The position numbers and the translations under genes are program-made. 64,000 bases of DNA, taken from Lysobacterales bacterium (GTDB taxonomy: Bacteria > Pseudomonadota > Gammaproteobacteria > Xanthomonadales > SZUA-36). The notes under the pieces were generated by a model. That model was given only the letters and a program-made list of their open reading frames with translations. It ran no database searches and was not told the origin of the DNA. Within the stretch, counting starts at the first letter, position 1; the number at the start of each line of letters is the position of its first letter. Shown here piece by piece: positions 17,248 through 27,439 of the stretch. The stretch spans positions 1 to 64,000 of the forward strand of contig JABDLD010000016.1 in the NCBI GenBank assembly GCA_013001885.1, in the 5' to 3' direction.

Positions 17248-20082
17248 TTAGCGGTTGGTCGGCAAAATGGCCTCAGTGACCAACGCCTGTTGTTCTTCGA
17301 CGTGCCGGGTGAAGTAACCCACAGCCGGCGAAGCCGAATGGGGACGCCCGACGTACTTTAATTCATGTCGATCGGAGATACAGGCCTGTAAGTGGTGCCT
17401 GATCTGGTACCAGGCGCCCTGGTTCTGAGGTTCTTCCTGGCACCACACTACCTCGGTGGCGTTCGGGAACTCGTTCACGAAACCTCGCAAGTCCGCTTCC
17501 GGGAACGGATACAACTGCTCGGCGCGCATCACGGCAACCTCGCGAATATTTTCGGCGTCACGTTTCTCGGCCAGCTCGTAATAGACTTTGCCGGAGCAGA
17601 AAACAACGCGCTTGATTTCCTCTGCGTCACCGGGCCCGCGGTCGCCGATCACCTGCTGAAACTTGCCCTCAAACAGCACTTTCAGTTCCGAAGTGGCCGC
17701 TTTGCTGCGCAACAAGCTTTTGGGCGTCATCACGATCAGCGGCTTGCGGGTGGGCTGCAGTACCTGCCGGCGCAGCAGGTGAAACATCTGTGCGGGCGTG
17801 GACGGCACGCAAACCTGGATGTTGTGATTGGCGCACAGCTGCATGAATCGCTCCAGCCTCGCGCTCGAATGCTCCGGACCCTGGCCTTCGTAGCCGTGGG
17901 GCAATAACAGGGTCAGTCCGCACAGGCGGCCCCATTTGGCCTCGCCCGATGTAATGAACTGGTCAATAACGACCTGTGCGCCGTTGGCGAAATCCCCGAA
18001 TTGGGCTTCCCAGACAACCAGGGTATCCGGCGCTGCCGTCGCATAGCCGTATTCGTAGCCTAGCACCGCTTCCTCGGAAAGCAGTGAATCGATTACCGTT
18101 ACTTCGAGGTCCGGGTTAATCTGCGCCAGCGGCATCAGGGAGGTGGCGTCCGACTGATTGTGCAAAACGGCATGGCGATGGAAAAACGTGCCGCGGCCGG
18201 AGTCCTGCCCAACCAGCCTGAGGCGGCTGCCTTCATCGATCAGGGTGGCATAGGCCATGGTTTCGGCGAATCCCCAGTCCAACGGTATTTCGCCGGCCGC
18301 CATCTTGACCCGGTCTTCCATGATGCGTTTCACGCGGTTGTGCAGTTTGAACCCTTCGGGCAGCGTGGTCAGCCGGTCTGAGAGCGCCTTAATCTTACTG
18401 CGGGATACCGTGGTGTCGACGTCACAGGGCCCGTCCACGTGGTCAAAATCATGCCAGTCGGCCGCGTATTCGTTGGTGCGCGGCTCTGTCTCCACATCGG
18501 CCACCTGGTCGCCGCGGTCGAGGTGCTCGCGGTATTCGTCCATCAGCTGCTGCGCCGTGTGCCCGTCGATCAAACCGCGCTCGAGCAGATAGTCGGCATA
18601 TTTTTGCCGGGTAGTGTGCATGCTGCGGATTTTCTTGTACATCAACGGCTGCGTGACCGCAGGCTCGTCCGCTTCGTTATGCCCGTGGCGGCGGTAACAG
18701 ACCAGGTCAATCACCACGTCCCGTTTGAACCGCAGGCGGAAATCGCAGGCAATCTTCATCACGTGATGGACCGCTTCCGGGTCGTCTGCGTTCACGTGAA
18801 AAATCGGCGCGTGAACCATTTTTGCGATCGTCGTGCAATACAGCGTGGAACGCAAATCGTCCGGATTGCTGGTGGTGAATCCAATCTGGTTATTGACTAC
18901 GATGTGCAACGTTCCGCCTACGGCGAAACCGCGAATCTCCGACATCTGGAACAGCTCCATGATCACGCCCTGGCCGGAGAACGAAGCGTCGCCGTGAATC
19001 AGGATCGGCATCACCTTGTCGTGATTGTGGTCCTTGCGCCGGACCTGGCGCGCACGGGCAGAACCCAGCACCACCGGATCGACAATTTCGAGATGGGAGG
19101 GGTTGAACGCCATGGCCATGTGCAACGGGCCGCCGGGTGTCTGGATGTCGGAAGCGAAACCCAGGTGGTATTTCACGTCGCCGGAATGCAACGGGTTCTG
19201 TTCTTTCAGATTGCCCTCAAATTCAGCGAACAGCATCGCGGGCGACTTACCCAGGATATTGACCAGCACATTGAGGCGCCCGCGGTGGGCCATCCCCATG
19301 ACAACTTCTTCCACGCCCTGGCCGCCTGCGTGAAGCATGGTTTCATGCAGCAGCGGGATCAGGCTGTCACCGCCCTCCAGGGAAAACCGCTTTTGTCCTA
19401 CGTAGCGCGTGTGCAGATATTTTTCCAGGCCCTCGGCAGCGGTCAGCATGTCGAGAATTCTGAGCCGCTCCGGATCCGTCACGTCATAGTGACCCTGGCC
19501 GGTCTCCAGCCGTTCCTGCAGCCAGCGGCGTTTGGACGTGTCGCTGATGTGTACTGATTCGACGCCGATGCTGCCGCAGTAGACACGCTCGCACAATTCG
19601 ATAATGTCCCGCAGTTTCATCCTGCTGGGCGCAAACAGCGAGGCCGTATCGAATTCACGATCGAGATCGGTAACGTCCAGCCCCTGGAATGCTGGATCCA
19701 GGTCCGGCACGGGGAGGTGATGTGGCTCGCCGAGCGGATTCAGATTGGCGGCTTCATGCCCGCGAATCCGGTACGCAGTGATCAGCTTGACGACACTGGC
19801 TTCCCTGTGATCGGAAATCTCGGTGTCGGTGGAAACGGCCTGGCGAAGTTGTCCCAGTTGCCTGAATTTTTCCTGGATGTCGAGGTGGCCGGTTTCCGGC
19901 CCTCCGCCGTTGCGAAGCCCGGTAAAAACCTCGGCCCACTGCCGGGGTACGCTGCTTTCATCCTCGAGCCAGTCTTCATACCAGGCCTCGATAAGGGAGG
20001 CGTTGCTGCCGGAGAGATGGGATGAGTTATACAGATCTTCTAGCTTACGATTCACTGGAGGTTCGCCAACGCAAACCACCAT
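17248..20082 (-). CDS. sucA: 2-oxoglutarate dehydrogenase E1
   Basis: A 944-residue thiamine-diphosphate enzyme that decarboxylates 2-oxoglutarate and succinylates the lipoyl group of SucB. Family blocks are intact: [25 protein letters not shown], the cofactor-site region [11 protein letters not shown] to [24 protein letters not shown] and [13 protein letters not shown]. The ATG at 20082 overlaps the stop of the upstream roxA gene (TAATG), which favours this start by coupling. A GTG at 20055 would better match the E. coli N-terminus, but neither has a strong ribosome site. The complex feeds succinyl-CoA to the TCA cycle. Confidence 0.97.
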   Translation of the reverse strand: MVVCVGEPPVNRKLEDLYNSSHLSGSNASLIEAWYEDWLEDESSVPRQWAEVFTGLRNGGGPETGHLDIQEKFRQLGQLRQAVSTDTEISDHREASVVKLITAYRIRGHEAANLNPLGEPHHLPVPDLDPAFQGLDVTDLDREFDTASLFAPSRMKLRDIIELCERVYCGSIGVESVHISDTSKRRWLQERLETGQGHYDVTDPERLRILDMLTAAEGLEKYLHTRYVGQKRFSLEGGDSLIPLLHETMLHAGGQGVEEVVMGMAHRGRLNVLVNILGKSPAMLFAEFEGNLKEQNPLHSGDVKYHLGFASDIQTPGGPLHMAMAFNPSHLEIVDPVVLGSARARQVRRKDHNHDKVMPILIHGDASFSGQGVIMELFQMSEIRGFAVGGTLHIVVNNQIGFTTSNPDDLRSTLYCTTIAKMVHAPIFHVNADDPEAVHHVMKIACDFRLRFKRDVVIDLVCYRRHGHNEADEPAVTQPLMYKKIRSMHTTRQKYADYLLERGLIDGHTAQQLMDEYREHLDRGDQVADVETEPRTNEYAADWHDFDHVDGPCDVDTTVSRSKIKALSDRLTTLPEGFKLHNRVKRIMEDRVKMAAGEIPLDWGFAETMAYATLIDEGSRLRLVGQDSGRGTFFHRHAVLHNQSDATSLMPLAQINPDLEVTVIDSLLSEEAVLGYEYGYATAAPDTLVVWEAQFGDFANGAQVVIDQFITSGEAKWGRLCGLTLLLPHGYEGQGPEHSSARLERFMQLCANHNIQVCVPSTPAQMFHLLRRQVLQPTRKPLIVMTPKSLLRSKAATSELKVLFEGKFQQVIGDRGPGDAEEIKRVVFCSGKVYYELAEKRDAENIREVAVMRAEQLYPFPEADLRGFVNEFPNATEVVWCQEEPQNQGAWYQIRHHLQACISDRHELKYVGRPHSASPAVGYFTRHVEEQQALVTEAILPTNR

Positions 20083-21218
20083 TATAACGGTTCAAAATAG
20101 AGATGTCCCTGATTCAATAGCGCGCATAGAAGTTCGTTTTCCGCAGCCGGAAGGCCAGCCTTTATGCTTGCCAAACGTTTGCGGTCGCACAGTGTCGCCG
20201 CGAATTCAACCGAGCATCGGTATTCTGAACCGGCCGCAAACAGACTTGCGTCGGAATACGATTCGATCCAGAGCAGCCGGGTCCACGGGTTATGCCGCAG
20301 AATTTGCCCGGCGTTCAGTGATCTTTCAATGGAGGCTGCATCCACCCGTTTGTCGGGGCCAGCGGGTTCATGGGCAAGACGGTAGCGGGAAAGGAAGCTG
20401 CCGAGAAATGACGAGAACTGCTGCAGGTCCATTGCCTCGGAAAACAGCAGTTCCCTGAACCCCTGGATTGCGCTGGCTTCAACTTGCCCCGGGTAAGGAT
20501 CCGGTTGCAGAATCGGATCACGGTAGCGGTTGTCCCCGCCCTCGCCTGAAGCCAGCCACTCTCCCAGCGACTGGTAAAGATCGGCTTTGCCGGGTGCACG
20601 CATCCCGATAGACCAGGTCATGCACGGACCCTGCGCCACGCCGTGATGCGCCACTCCCGGCGGCAAATAAAGCAAGTCACCCGGTTGCAGCAACCACTCC
20701 TGCTGCGGAACAAACTCGCGCAGGACATTCAGTTCGCAGTCGGGCAGCAGCGCACCGTTGAACAATTCCGCGATTTCCCAGCGCCGGGTGCCGTCGGCCT
20801 GCAGAAGAAATACGTCGTACTGATCCACATGCGGCCCGACCGATCCGCCCGGGCCGGCAACGCTGACCATCAGATCATCGATCCGCCAGCTCGGAAGAAA
20901 GGCAAACTGGTCCAGCAGCGTCTGCAGCGGCGGATAGTGTTTTTCGACATCCTGAACCAGCAGGGTCCAGTGGTCCTGTGGCAGTACCCTGAAGTCTTCC
21001 TCGGCGAACGGACCATACTTCAGTTGCCAATTGTGTTCGGGGTACTCTCCGGTGATCAACCGGGCTTCCGCCAACTCATCGCAGGCCAGGCCGGCAATGT
21101 CGTTTGCATCCAGATCCGGAATGAAATTCGGCAAAGCCTGGCGCAACAGCAGCGGTTTTTTCTGCCAGTATTCAGCCAGAAACTGATCCGGGCTCAACGG
21201 GCTGTTGTCGAAAATCAT
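20082..21218 (-). CDS. roxA: Ribosomal oxygenase RoxA/YcfD (JmjC-cupin)
   Basis: A 378-residue Fe(II)/2-oxoglutarate-dependent oxygenase. In E. coli YcfD hydroxylates an arginine of ribosomal protein L16. The iron-binding triad is His130, Asp132 (GPHVDQYDVF) and His191 in YLPPGVAHHG. A dimerisation helix and a winged-helix-like C-terminal domain follow the cupin core. It lies 7 bases after purB and its stop codon overlaps the sucA start by one base. A 2-oxoglutarate- and oxygen-consuming enzyme is therefore co-translated with the enzyme that burns 2-oxoglutarate. E. coli also has ycfD near purB. Confidence 0.92.
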   Translation of the reverse strand: MIFDNSPLSPDQFLAEYWQKKPLLLRQALPNFIPDLDANDIAGLACDELAEARLITGEYPEHNWQLKYGPFAEEDFRVLPQDHWTLLVQDVEKHYPPLQTLLDQFAFLPSWRIDDLMVSVAGPGGSVGPHVDQYDVFLLQADGTRRWEIAELFNGALLPDCELNVLREFVPQQEWLLQPGDLLYLPPGVAHHGVAQGPCMTWSIGMRAPGKADLYQSLGEWLASGEGGDNRYRDPILQPDPYPGQVEASAIQGFRELLFSEAMDLQQFSSFLGSFLSRYRLAHEPAGPDKRVDAASIERSLNAGQILRHNPWTRLLWIESYSDASLFAAGSEYRCSVEFAATLCDRKRLASIKAGLPAAENELLCALLNQGHLYFEPL

Positions 21219-21225
21219 GGGGCGG

Positions 21226-22635
<1,410 letters not shown>

Positions 22636-22648
22636 TCACTGTTTGTGA

Positions 22649-22676
22649 TTCACTCCAACACGCAGTCCGATATAAT
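22649..22676 (+). promoter_or_regulatory. Promoter of fumC
   Basis: TTCACT (22649-22654) and a perfect TATAAT (22671-22676) are separated by 16 bases, a good sigma-70 arrangement. Transcription would start near 22683, about 33 bases before the fumC ATG, which has a GGAG 7 bases upstream. Confidence 0.55.
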
Positions 22677-22715
22677 TGAGCGATCACCTGTCATTCACGA
22701 AGTTCGGAGCAAAAA

Positions 22716-24110
22716 ATGGTAGCCGAGTACAGGACAGAGCAGGACAGCATGGGGGAGCTCCAGGTTCCGGCGGACGCGTTGTGGGGCGCCCAAACCCAGC
22801 GGGCGGTGGAAAATTTTCCAGTCAGCGGGATCAGGATGCCGCGAGAATTCATCCGGGCGCTGGGGCTGATCAAGCAGGCCGCCGCGATGGCGAACCTCGA
22901 ACTGGGTCTGATCGACGAACAGAAAGCGGCGGCGATAATCAATGCGGCCCGAACCGTTGCCTCCGGCGCCGTCGACGCGCATTTTCCGGTCGATGTTTTC
23001 CAAACGGGTTCCGGTACGTCGTCCAACATGAATGCCAACGAGGTGATTGCCCGCCTGGCGGCGCAGGAGACCGGCCTGGAGGTGCACCCCAACGACGATG
23101 TCAACATGGGCCAGAGCTCCAACGATGTGGTCCCTGCCGCCATCCAGGTCAGTGCGGCCCTGTTGGCCAGGGGCAAACTGATCCCGTCTCTACTCCACCT
23201 GGCGGAAACCCTTGACATCAAGTCAGAGGAACTCGAGACCGTCGTCAAGACAGGCCGGACACACCTGATGGATGCAATGCCCGTCACGTTCGGACAGGAA
23301 CTGGCCTGTTGGTCACAGCAGGTGCATTCCAATATCAAGCGGATCAAAGGGGCCCTGAAGCGGGTCAGGAAACTCCCGCTGGGCGGCACGGCGGTGGGAA
23401 CCGGGATCAACACGCACCCGGAGTTCGGGCCGCGGGCGGTCGCGGCTCTGCAGCGCCTGACTCACGTCAAGTTCAAGTCAGCCGGCAATTATTTCGAGGG
23501 CATCAGTACGCAGGACAACGCGGTGGAGCTCTCTGGGCAGCTCAAGACCCTGGCATGCAGCTTGATGAAAATCTCGAATGATCTGCGGCTGATGAACTCC
23601 GGGCCGCTGGCGGGATTTGGCGAAATTTCATTACCTGAACTGCAGCCGGGTTCATCGATCATGCCCGGCAAGGTCAATCCTGTTGTGCCCGAAGCCGTCT
23701 GCATGGTGTGTGCACAGGTTATCGGGAATGATTCGGCCATCACCGTCGCAGGGCAATCGGGCTTGTTTCAGTTGAACGTCATGCTGCCCGTGGTGGCTTT
23801 AAACCTGTTGCAAAGTCTGGAGATCCTGTCGGCGGGCAGCGATATTCTCGCAGACAAGGCGGTTGCGGGTTTCGTCGTGCGGGAACAGCACATCATGAAG
23901 GCGCTGGAACGCAATCCCATTCTGGTAACGGCGCTGAATCCCGTGATCGGCTACGAGCGGGGCGCGGAGACGGCGAAGCAGGCCTATCTCGAAGAACGGC
24001 CGATCAAAGATGTCGCACTGGAGACCACCGACCTTTCCGCCAAGAAGCTGAAGCGCCTGCTCGATCCGCTGGAGTTGACCAAGGGCGGAATCAAGACAAC
24101 GAAGAAGTGA
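22716..24110 (+). CDS. fumC: Fumarate hydratase class II
   Basis: A 464-residue iron-independent, oxygen-stable fumarase that interconverts fumarate and L-malate in the TCA cycle. The superfamily signature GSSIMPGKVNPVVPEAV contains the catalytic serine loop; HPNDDVNMGQSSND and KTGRTHLMDAMPVTFGQE are the other active-site blocks. It is divergent from purB and followed by an alpha carbonic anhydrase 17 bases downstream of its stop, so the two may be co-transcribed. Confidence 0.97.
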   Translation: MVAEYRTEQDSMGELQVPADALWGAQTQRAVENFPVSGIRMPREFIRALGLIKQAAAMANLELGLIDEQKAAAIINAARTVASGAVDAHFPVDVFQTGSGTSSNMNANEVIARLAAQETGLEVHPNDDVNMGQSSNDVVPAAIQVSAALLARGKLIPSLLHLAETLDIKSEELETVVKTGRTHLMDAMPVTFGQELACWSQQVHSNIKRIKGALKRVRKLPLGGTAVGTGINTHPEFGPRAVAALQRLTHVKFKSAGNYFEGISTQDNAVELSGQLKTLACSLMKISNDLRLMNSGPLAGFGEISLPELQPGSSIMPGKVNPVVPEAVCMVCAQVIGNDSAITVAGQSGLFQLNVMLPVVALNLLQSLEILSAGSDILADKAVAGFVVREQHIMKALERNPILVTALNPVIGYERGAETAKQAYLEERPIKDVALETTDLSAKKLKRLLDPLELTKGGIKTTKK

Positions 24111-24127
24111 GCAGGAGTCAGACATTG

Positions 24128-24892
24128 ATGCAATACACACCTAAATACGGGATCTGCAGGCTCGCAGTCACGCTGGTGCTCCTTGGCTTCTGCCCAGCGA
24201 TAGCTGCCGATGCCGAGAGCAAGTGGAGTTACAGCGGAAAGACTGGACCGGAACACTGGGGCGAATTGTCCGCAGAATTTGAAATGTGCACTGACGGCAA
24301 AAACCAGTCTCCGATCGATTTGACCGCCGCGGTAGATACCGAACAGCCTGAATTGGTATTCCGCTACCAGGGTACACCGCTGAGGGAAATCAACAATGGC
24401 CACACCATCATGCTCCCGGTAGAAACCGGCAGTTACCTCGAGATCCCCGACTGGGGTAAGCGTTATCAGTTGGTCCAGGCCCATTTTCATAGCCCCAGCG
24501 AACACACGATTGACGGCGAACATTTTGCTATGGAGATTCACCTGGTGCATCAGGGCGAGGACGGCGGCCTTGCAGTCGTTGGCATCCTGATGAACGAGGG
24601 CGAGGAAAATACGATGTTGCACGACGTCTGGGCGTTCATGCCGGATCAAGTGGGCGCTGAAACCCAAGCCCCGGTGCGGGTTTTTAATGCAGGCGTGCTG
24701 AGGCCCACGAGGAATTATTTCAGCTATAACGGCTCCCTGACTACGCCGCCCTGTTCTGAAGGGATTCGCTGGATGGTTCTGCAGGAACATACGACCGCCT
24801 CGGCGGAGCAAATTGCCCGCTTTCAGCAGCGCGTCGGCACGATCACCAACCGGCCGGTGCAGCCGGTTAACGCCAGGAATATTTTGTATTAA
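24128..24892 (+). CDS. Alpha-type carbonic anhydrase, periplasmic
   Basis: A 254-residue precursor with a signal peptide (about residues 1-27) and a complete alpha-carbonic anhydrase domain. The zinc ligands are His119 and His121 in QAHFHSPSEH and His138 in EIHLVH. GKNQSPIDL and TTPPCSEGIRW are family blocks. It hydrates CO2 to bicarbonate in the periplasm. The ATG at 24128 has AGGAG ten bases upstream and puts the signal peptide at the very start; an in-frame GTG at 24107 overlapping fumC is less likely. Its stop codon overlaps that of the convergent ABC permease. Confidence 0.94.
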   Translation: MQYTPKYGICRLAVTLVLLGFCPAIAADAESKWSYSGKTGPEHWGELSAEFEMCTDGKNQSPIDLTAAVDTEQPELVFRYQGTPLREINNGHTIMLPVETGSYLEIPDWGKRYQLVQAHFHSPSEHTIDGEHFAMEIHLVHQGEDGGLAVVGILMNEGEENTMLHDVWAFMPDQVGAETQAPVRVFNAGVLRPTRNYFSYNGSLTTPPCSEGIRWMVLQEHTTASAEQIARFQQRVGTITNRPVQPVNARNILY

Positions 24893-25836
24893 CTCTCGGT
24901 GGCCCGGTGCCGGAACCACAGCGCTCCGGCCAGGAACACCGCGGCGACAATCAGTCCGCCCAGCATCTGGACCGAGAACAGCCGGTCAAGGATATTCATC
25001 AGGCTTACCGCGTGGTCGAAATCATCGGTCAGCGGCCCGCCCAGGGCCAGTGTGCCCTCGCCGTCATGCACCTGAACGGTGAGAATGGCGGGGCTGTTAG
25101 CTACCCATTTTCCGATCAGTCCAAACAGGCTGGCGTTGAACGTAAACGTCTCGAGAAACCGGATCCAGACCTGCAGGATGGCGAACACCACCGGCGGCAG
25201 TACGGCGAACAGCAGCGGAATACGCGGTGCAAACGACGAGACCAGCAACAGCCAGCCATACATCGGCAGGAACCAGATGGACGACGCCAGGTAACTGACC
25301 AGCAACATGGACCAGGCCTCGAACGGATTGATCACCGACAGGAACAGGGTCCAGGGGTTTTCGCCGACTGAAATGACCATCAGCGAGGCAATAATTGCCA
25401 TGATGATCTGGGTCAGCACAATCACGATCCAGAACATCAGGGGTGCGAGAAACATCGCGGTCAGCAGTTTCGAGGCGATGGTCAGGGTGTCACTGGCAGG
25501 CAGTGATTTCCAGAACAGGATACTGCGGTCCTTGCGGTCGTCATAAAGCGCCCCCAGCAGGTAGAAAAACACGACGAATGCAAGCACGATGGTGAAGAAA
25601 AGCGAGCTGCCCAGCAGAACTTCAAGACCGTGGGTAGAGCGGAACTCGGTCGGTTGCTCGGCCAGCAGGCGGATGGCCTCCCTGAAGGTGTACATCTCGT
25701 TGTCAAAATGTGCGGTGGTGAAGATCGACATCAACAGGAACGCGATGTAAATACCGCCGATGACAAGGGGGGTGGTACGGAATGCCCCCTTGTTTTCCCA
25801 GTATTCGCGGCGTATCAGGGCGAAAAGGCGGTTCAT
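24889..25836 (-). CDS. ABC-2 type transporter permease
   Basis: The 315-residue protein starts with the typical ABC-2 opening LIRREYWENKGAF and has about six membrane helices, with a long extracytoplasmic segment after the first. It should form the membrane part of the transporter with the ATPase encoded just upstream, whose stop overlaps its start by 4 bases (ATGA). With the GntR regulator this is a YtrA-type three-gene arrangement, often linked to cell-envelope stress or antibiotic response. The substrate is unknown. Confidence 0.87.
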   Translation of the reverse strand: MNRLFALIRREYWENKGAFRTTPLVIGGIYIAFLLMSIFTTAHFDNEMYTFREAIRLLAEQPTEFRSTHGLEVLLGSSLFFTIVLAFVVFFYLLGALYDDRKDRSILFWKSLPASDTLTIASKLLTAMFLAPLMFWIVIVLTQIIMAIIASLMVISVGENPWTLFLSVINPFEAWSMLLVSYLASSIWFLPMYGWLLLVSSFAPRIPLLFAVLPPVVFAILQVWIRFLETFTFNASLFGLIGKWVANSPAILTVQVHDGEGTLALGGPLTDDFDHAVSLMNILDRLFSVQMLGGLIVAAVFLAGALWFRHRATES

Positions 25837-26690
25837 GACTGGCCTCCTTTCATCGTGGCCACAAACAGGTCGGCGACGCTGGGGGTGTGGATTTCCCCCA
25901 ATTCGGTCAGTTGCTGCCGCTCAACACTGTCGTACAGAAATATGTGTCTTCCGAACAGTTCGCGTTCGTACAGTGGCTTGAGAGATCTGGCCTGTTCGGC
26001 CCGTTCCGGTTTGACCATCAGTTCGGTGTAACGCTGCTCCACGTCCTCCATCGTAGTGTTGAGTGCAATTCTTCCGTCCTGGATGAAAATCAGGTCGGTC
26101 AGAATGTGTTCTACTTCCTCTACCTGGTGTGTTGTGATCAATATCGTGCGCTGCTCGTCGAAGTAGTCATTGAGCAGGCTGCTGTAGAACTGTTTGCGGT
26201 AAAGGATGTCGAGCCCGAGAGTTGGCTCGTCCAGAACCAGCAGTCGTGCGTCTATGGCCATGACCAGTGCCAGGTGCAACTGTGCAACCATGCCCTTGGA
26301 CAGTTGCTTCACCTTGTGTTCCAGCGTGACCTTCGTTTGTGCAAGGTAGGCCATACAGGTGTCTCGTGAGAATCCGGAATGGACTTTTTCGGTCACGTCG
26401 AGCAGTTGCTTCACCTTGATCCAGCGGGGCAGTACGGCCACGTCGGCAATGAAGCAAACGTCTTCCATCAACGCGGCCCGGTCCCGCGACGGATTTTTTC
26501 CCATTACGGTCAACTCGCCATCGAAAGTAGCCAGCCCAAGAATCGCTTTGAGGGCTGATGTCTTGCCGGCGCCGTTGGGTCCGATCAGCCCCACAATCCG
26601 GCCGGGCGGAATTTCCAGGTCGATGTGGTCAACTGCAATCGTGCGGCCGTAACGTTTGGTCAGCCCGCGTGCGGAAATGATGGAGGTCAT
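25833..26690 (-). CDS. ABC transporter ATP-binding protein
   Basis: A 285-residue ATPase with Walker A GPNGAGKTSAL, signature QLSKGMVAQ (a degenerate LSGGQ), Walker B LLVLDEPTLGLD and a switch histidine in ILITTHQVEEVE. A C-terminal extension of about 70 residues follows the nucleotide-binding domain, as in BcrA/YtrB-type ATPases. It overlaps the permease gene by 4 bases and the upstream regulator by 1 base, so the three are translated together. Confidence 0.9.
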   Translation of the reverse strand: MTSIISARGLTKRYGRTIAVDHIDLEIPPGRIVGLIGPNGAGKTSALKAILGLATFDGELTVMGKNPSRDRAALMEDVCFIADVAVLPRWIKVKQLLDVTEKVHSGFSRDTCMAYLAQTKVTLEHKVKQLSKGMVAQLHLALVMAIDARLLVLDEPTLGLDILYRKQFYSSLLNDYFDEQRTILITTHQVEEVEHILTDLIFIQDGRIALNTTMEDVEQRYTELMVKPERAEQARSLKPLYERELFGRHIFLYDSVERQQLTELGEIHTPSVADLFVATMKGGQS

Positions 26691-27061
26691 CAGCTATCGC
26701 TCTCTTTTTTAACGGCTGTTTTGATCAGGTCATCCAGGTCCAGGCCCAGTTGCTCTATACGGCTTACCATCGCGGGCCATTCTTCTTCCAGAAATTTGGT
26801 TCGCTCCGATGCCACCAGGCTCTTGCGCGCACCCTCGCAAACGAACATGCCCAGGCCGCGGCGTTTCTCTACCAGCCCTTCATCGACCAGAGCCTGGTAG
26901 GACTTGGACACGGTGATCGGGTTCAGGTGGAACTCGGAGGCAACGGTCCGCACGGAGGGCAGCGCTTCGCCTTCAGCCAGAGTGCCGTCGAGAATCATCG
27001 CGACAGTCTTTTCCTTCAGTTGCCAGTAGATGGGCTGGCTGTCGTTCCAATGTGTAGACAT
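26690..27061 (-). CDS. GntR family regulator, YtrA subfamily
   Basis: The 123-residue protein is an N-terminal winged-helix domain of the GntR type (about residues 10-75: PIYWQLKEKTVAMI, LPSVRTVASEFHLNPITVSKSYQ, GLVEKRRGLGMFV). Only a short helical tail follows, the size and layout of the YtrA subfamily. Such regulators usually repress their own operon, which includes ABC transporter genes, as here. A matching quasi-palindrome overlaps the -10 box upstream at 27379-27400. The effector is not known. Confidence 0.88.
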   Translation of the reverse strand: MSTHWNDSQPIYWQLKEKTVAMILDGTLAEGEALPSVRTVASEFHLNPITVSKSYQALVDEGLVEKRRGLGMFVCEGARKSLVASERTKFLEEEWPAMVSRIEQLGLDLDDLIKTAVKKESDS

Positions 27062-27084
27062 GAGTGCGGTTCTGTTCCGGGCTG

Positions 27085-27339
27085 TCAGTGATTAGGGAAA
27101 AGGAAAAAGCTGACTTTGAATCGCTTGGTCTTTTTTGCCCTGGCGCTGTGTCCGGTCGCGAGAGTGGCTTGCGCTGGTTCAACCGTCTTCGTTGCGGCGG
27201 TTGTCTGCGCGTCGGCAGCTACGGGAGCCATTGCCTGGTTGCCGGCGCCCGCCAGCGAGGTAACGACCAGCAAGATGGCTGCATAGGCCGCCATGCGGTT
27301 TGGGATTCTGTAGGTGTACGGCTTTTTTAATCGCAACAT
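27085..27339 (-). CDS. Small exported alanine/threonine-rich protein, first in operon
   Basis: This 84-residue frame has a basic N-terminus (LRLKKPYTYRIPNR), a hydrophobic stretch (about residues 16-35) and an Ala/Thr-rich mid part. It ends in a lysine-rich segment and an aromatic KVSFFLFPNH tail. It looks like a small secreted or membrane-inserted protein, with no family I recognise. A good sigma-70 promoter lies 52 bases upstream, and the regulator gene begins 23 bases after its stop, so it would be transcribed first in the operon. Translation is unproven; an internal ATG at 27294 is an alternative start. Confidence 0.5.
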   Translation of the reverse strand: MLRLKKPYTYRIPNRMAAYAAILLVVTSLAGAGNQAMAPVAADAQTTAATKTVEPAQATLATGHSARAKKTKRFKVSFFLFPNH

Positions 27340-27378
27340 GATCTTTTTCCGATGAAGGTTTTGTTCCGAAATTGATTA

Positions 27379-27418
27379 GTGTTGTAGTGAAGTATAACAC
27401 CATAACCGAAAAATGCAA
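27379..27418 (-). promoter_or_regulatory. Promoter and candidate operator of the GntR-ABC operon
   Basis: On the minus strand TTGCAT (27413-27418) and TATACT (27391-27396) are spaced by 16 bases. A 22-base quasi-palindrome, GTGTT at 27396-27400 to AACAC at 27379-27383 on the minus strand (8 of 11 positions symmetric), covers the -10 box. This is where an autorepressor such as the YtrA-type protein would act. Confidence 0.55.
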
Positions 27419-27439
27419 CCCTTTAGAGCAAAAATTCGC

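Noticed and set aside
18439-19557. A 372-codon open frame on the plus strand
   Set aside because: It lies wholly opposite sucA, which has clear family motifs throughout. The translated product shows no recognisable domain and reflects high-GC codon bias.
24889-24892. Overlapping stop codons of convergent genes as a possible sequencing error
   Set aside because: Both proteins end at normal family length, and a similar shared CTAG occurs at 58471-58474, so this is genuine compaction.
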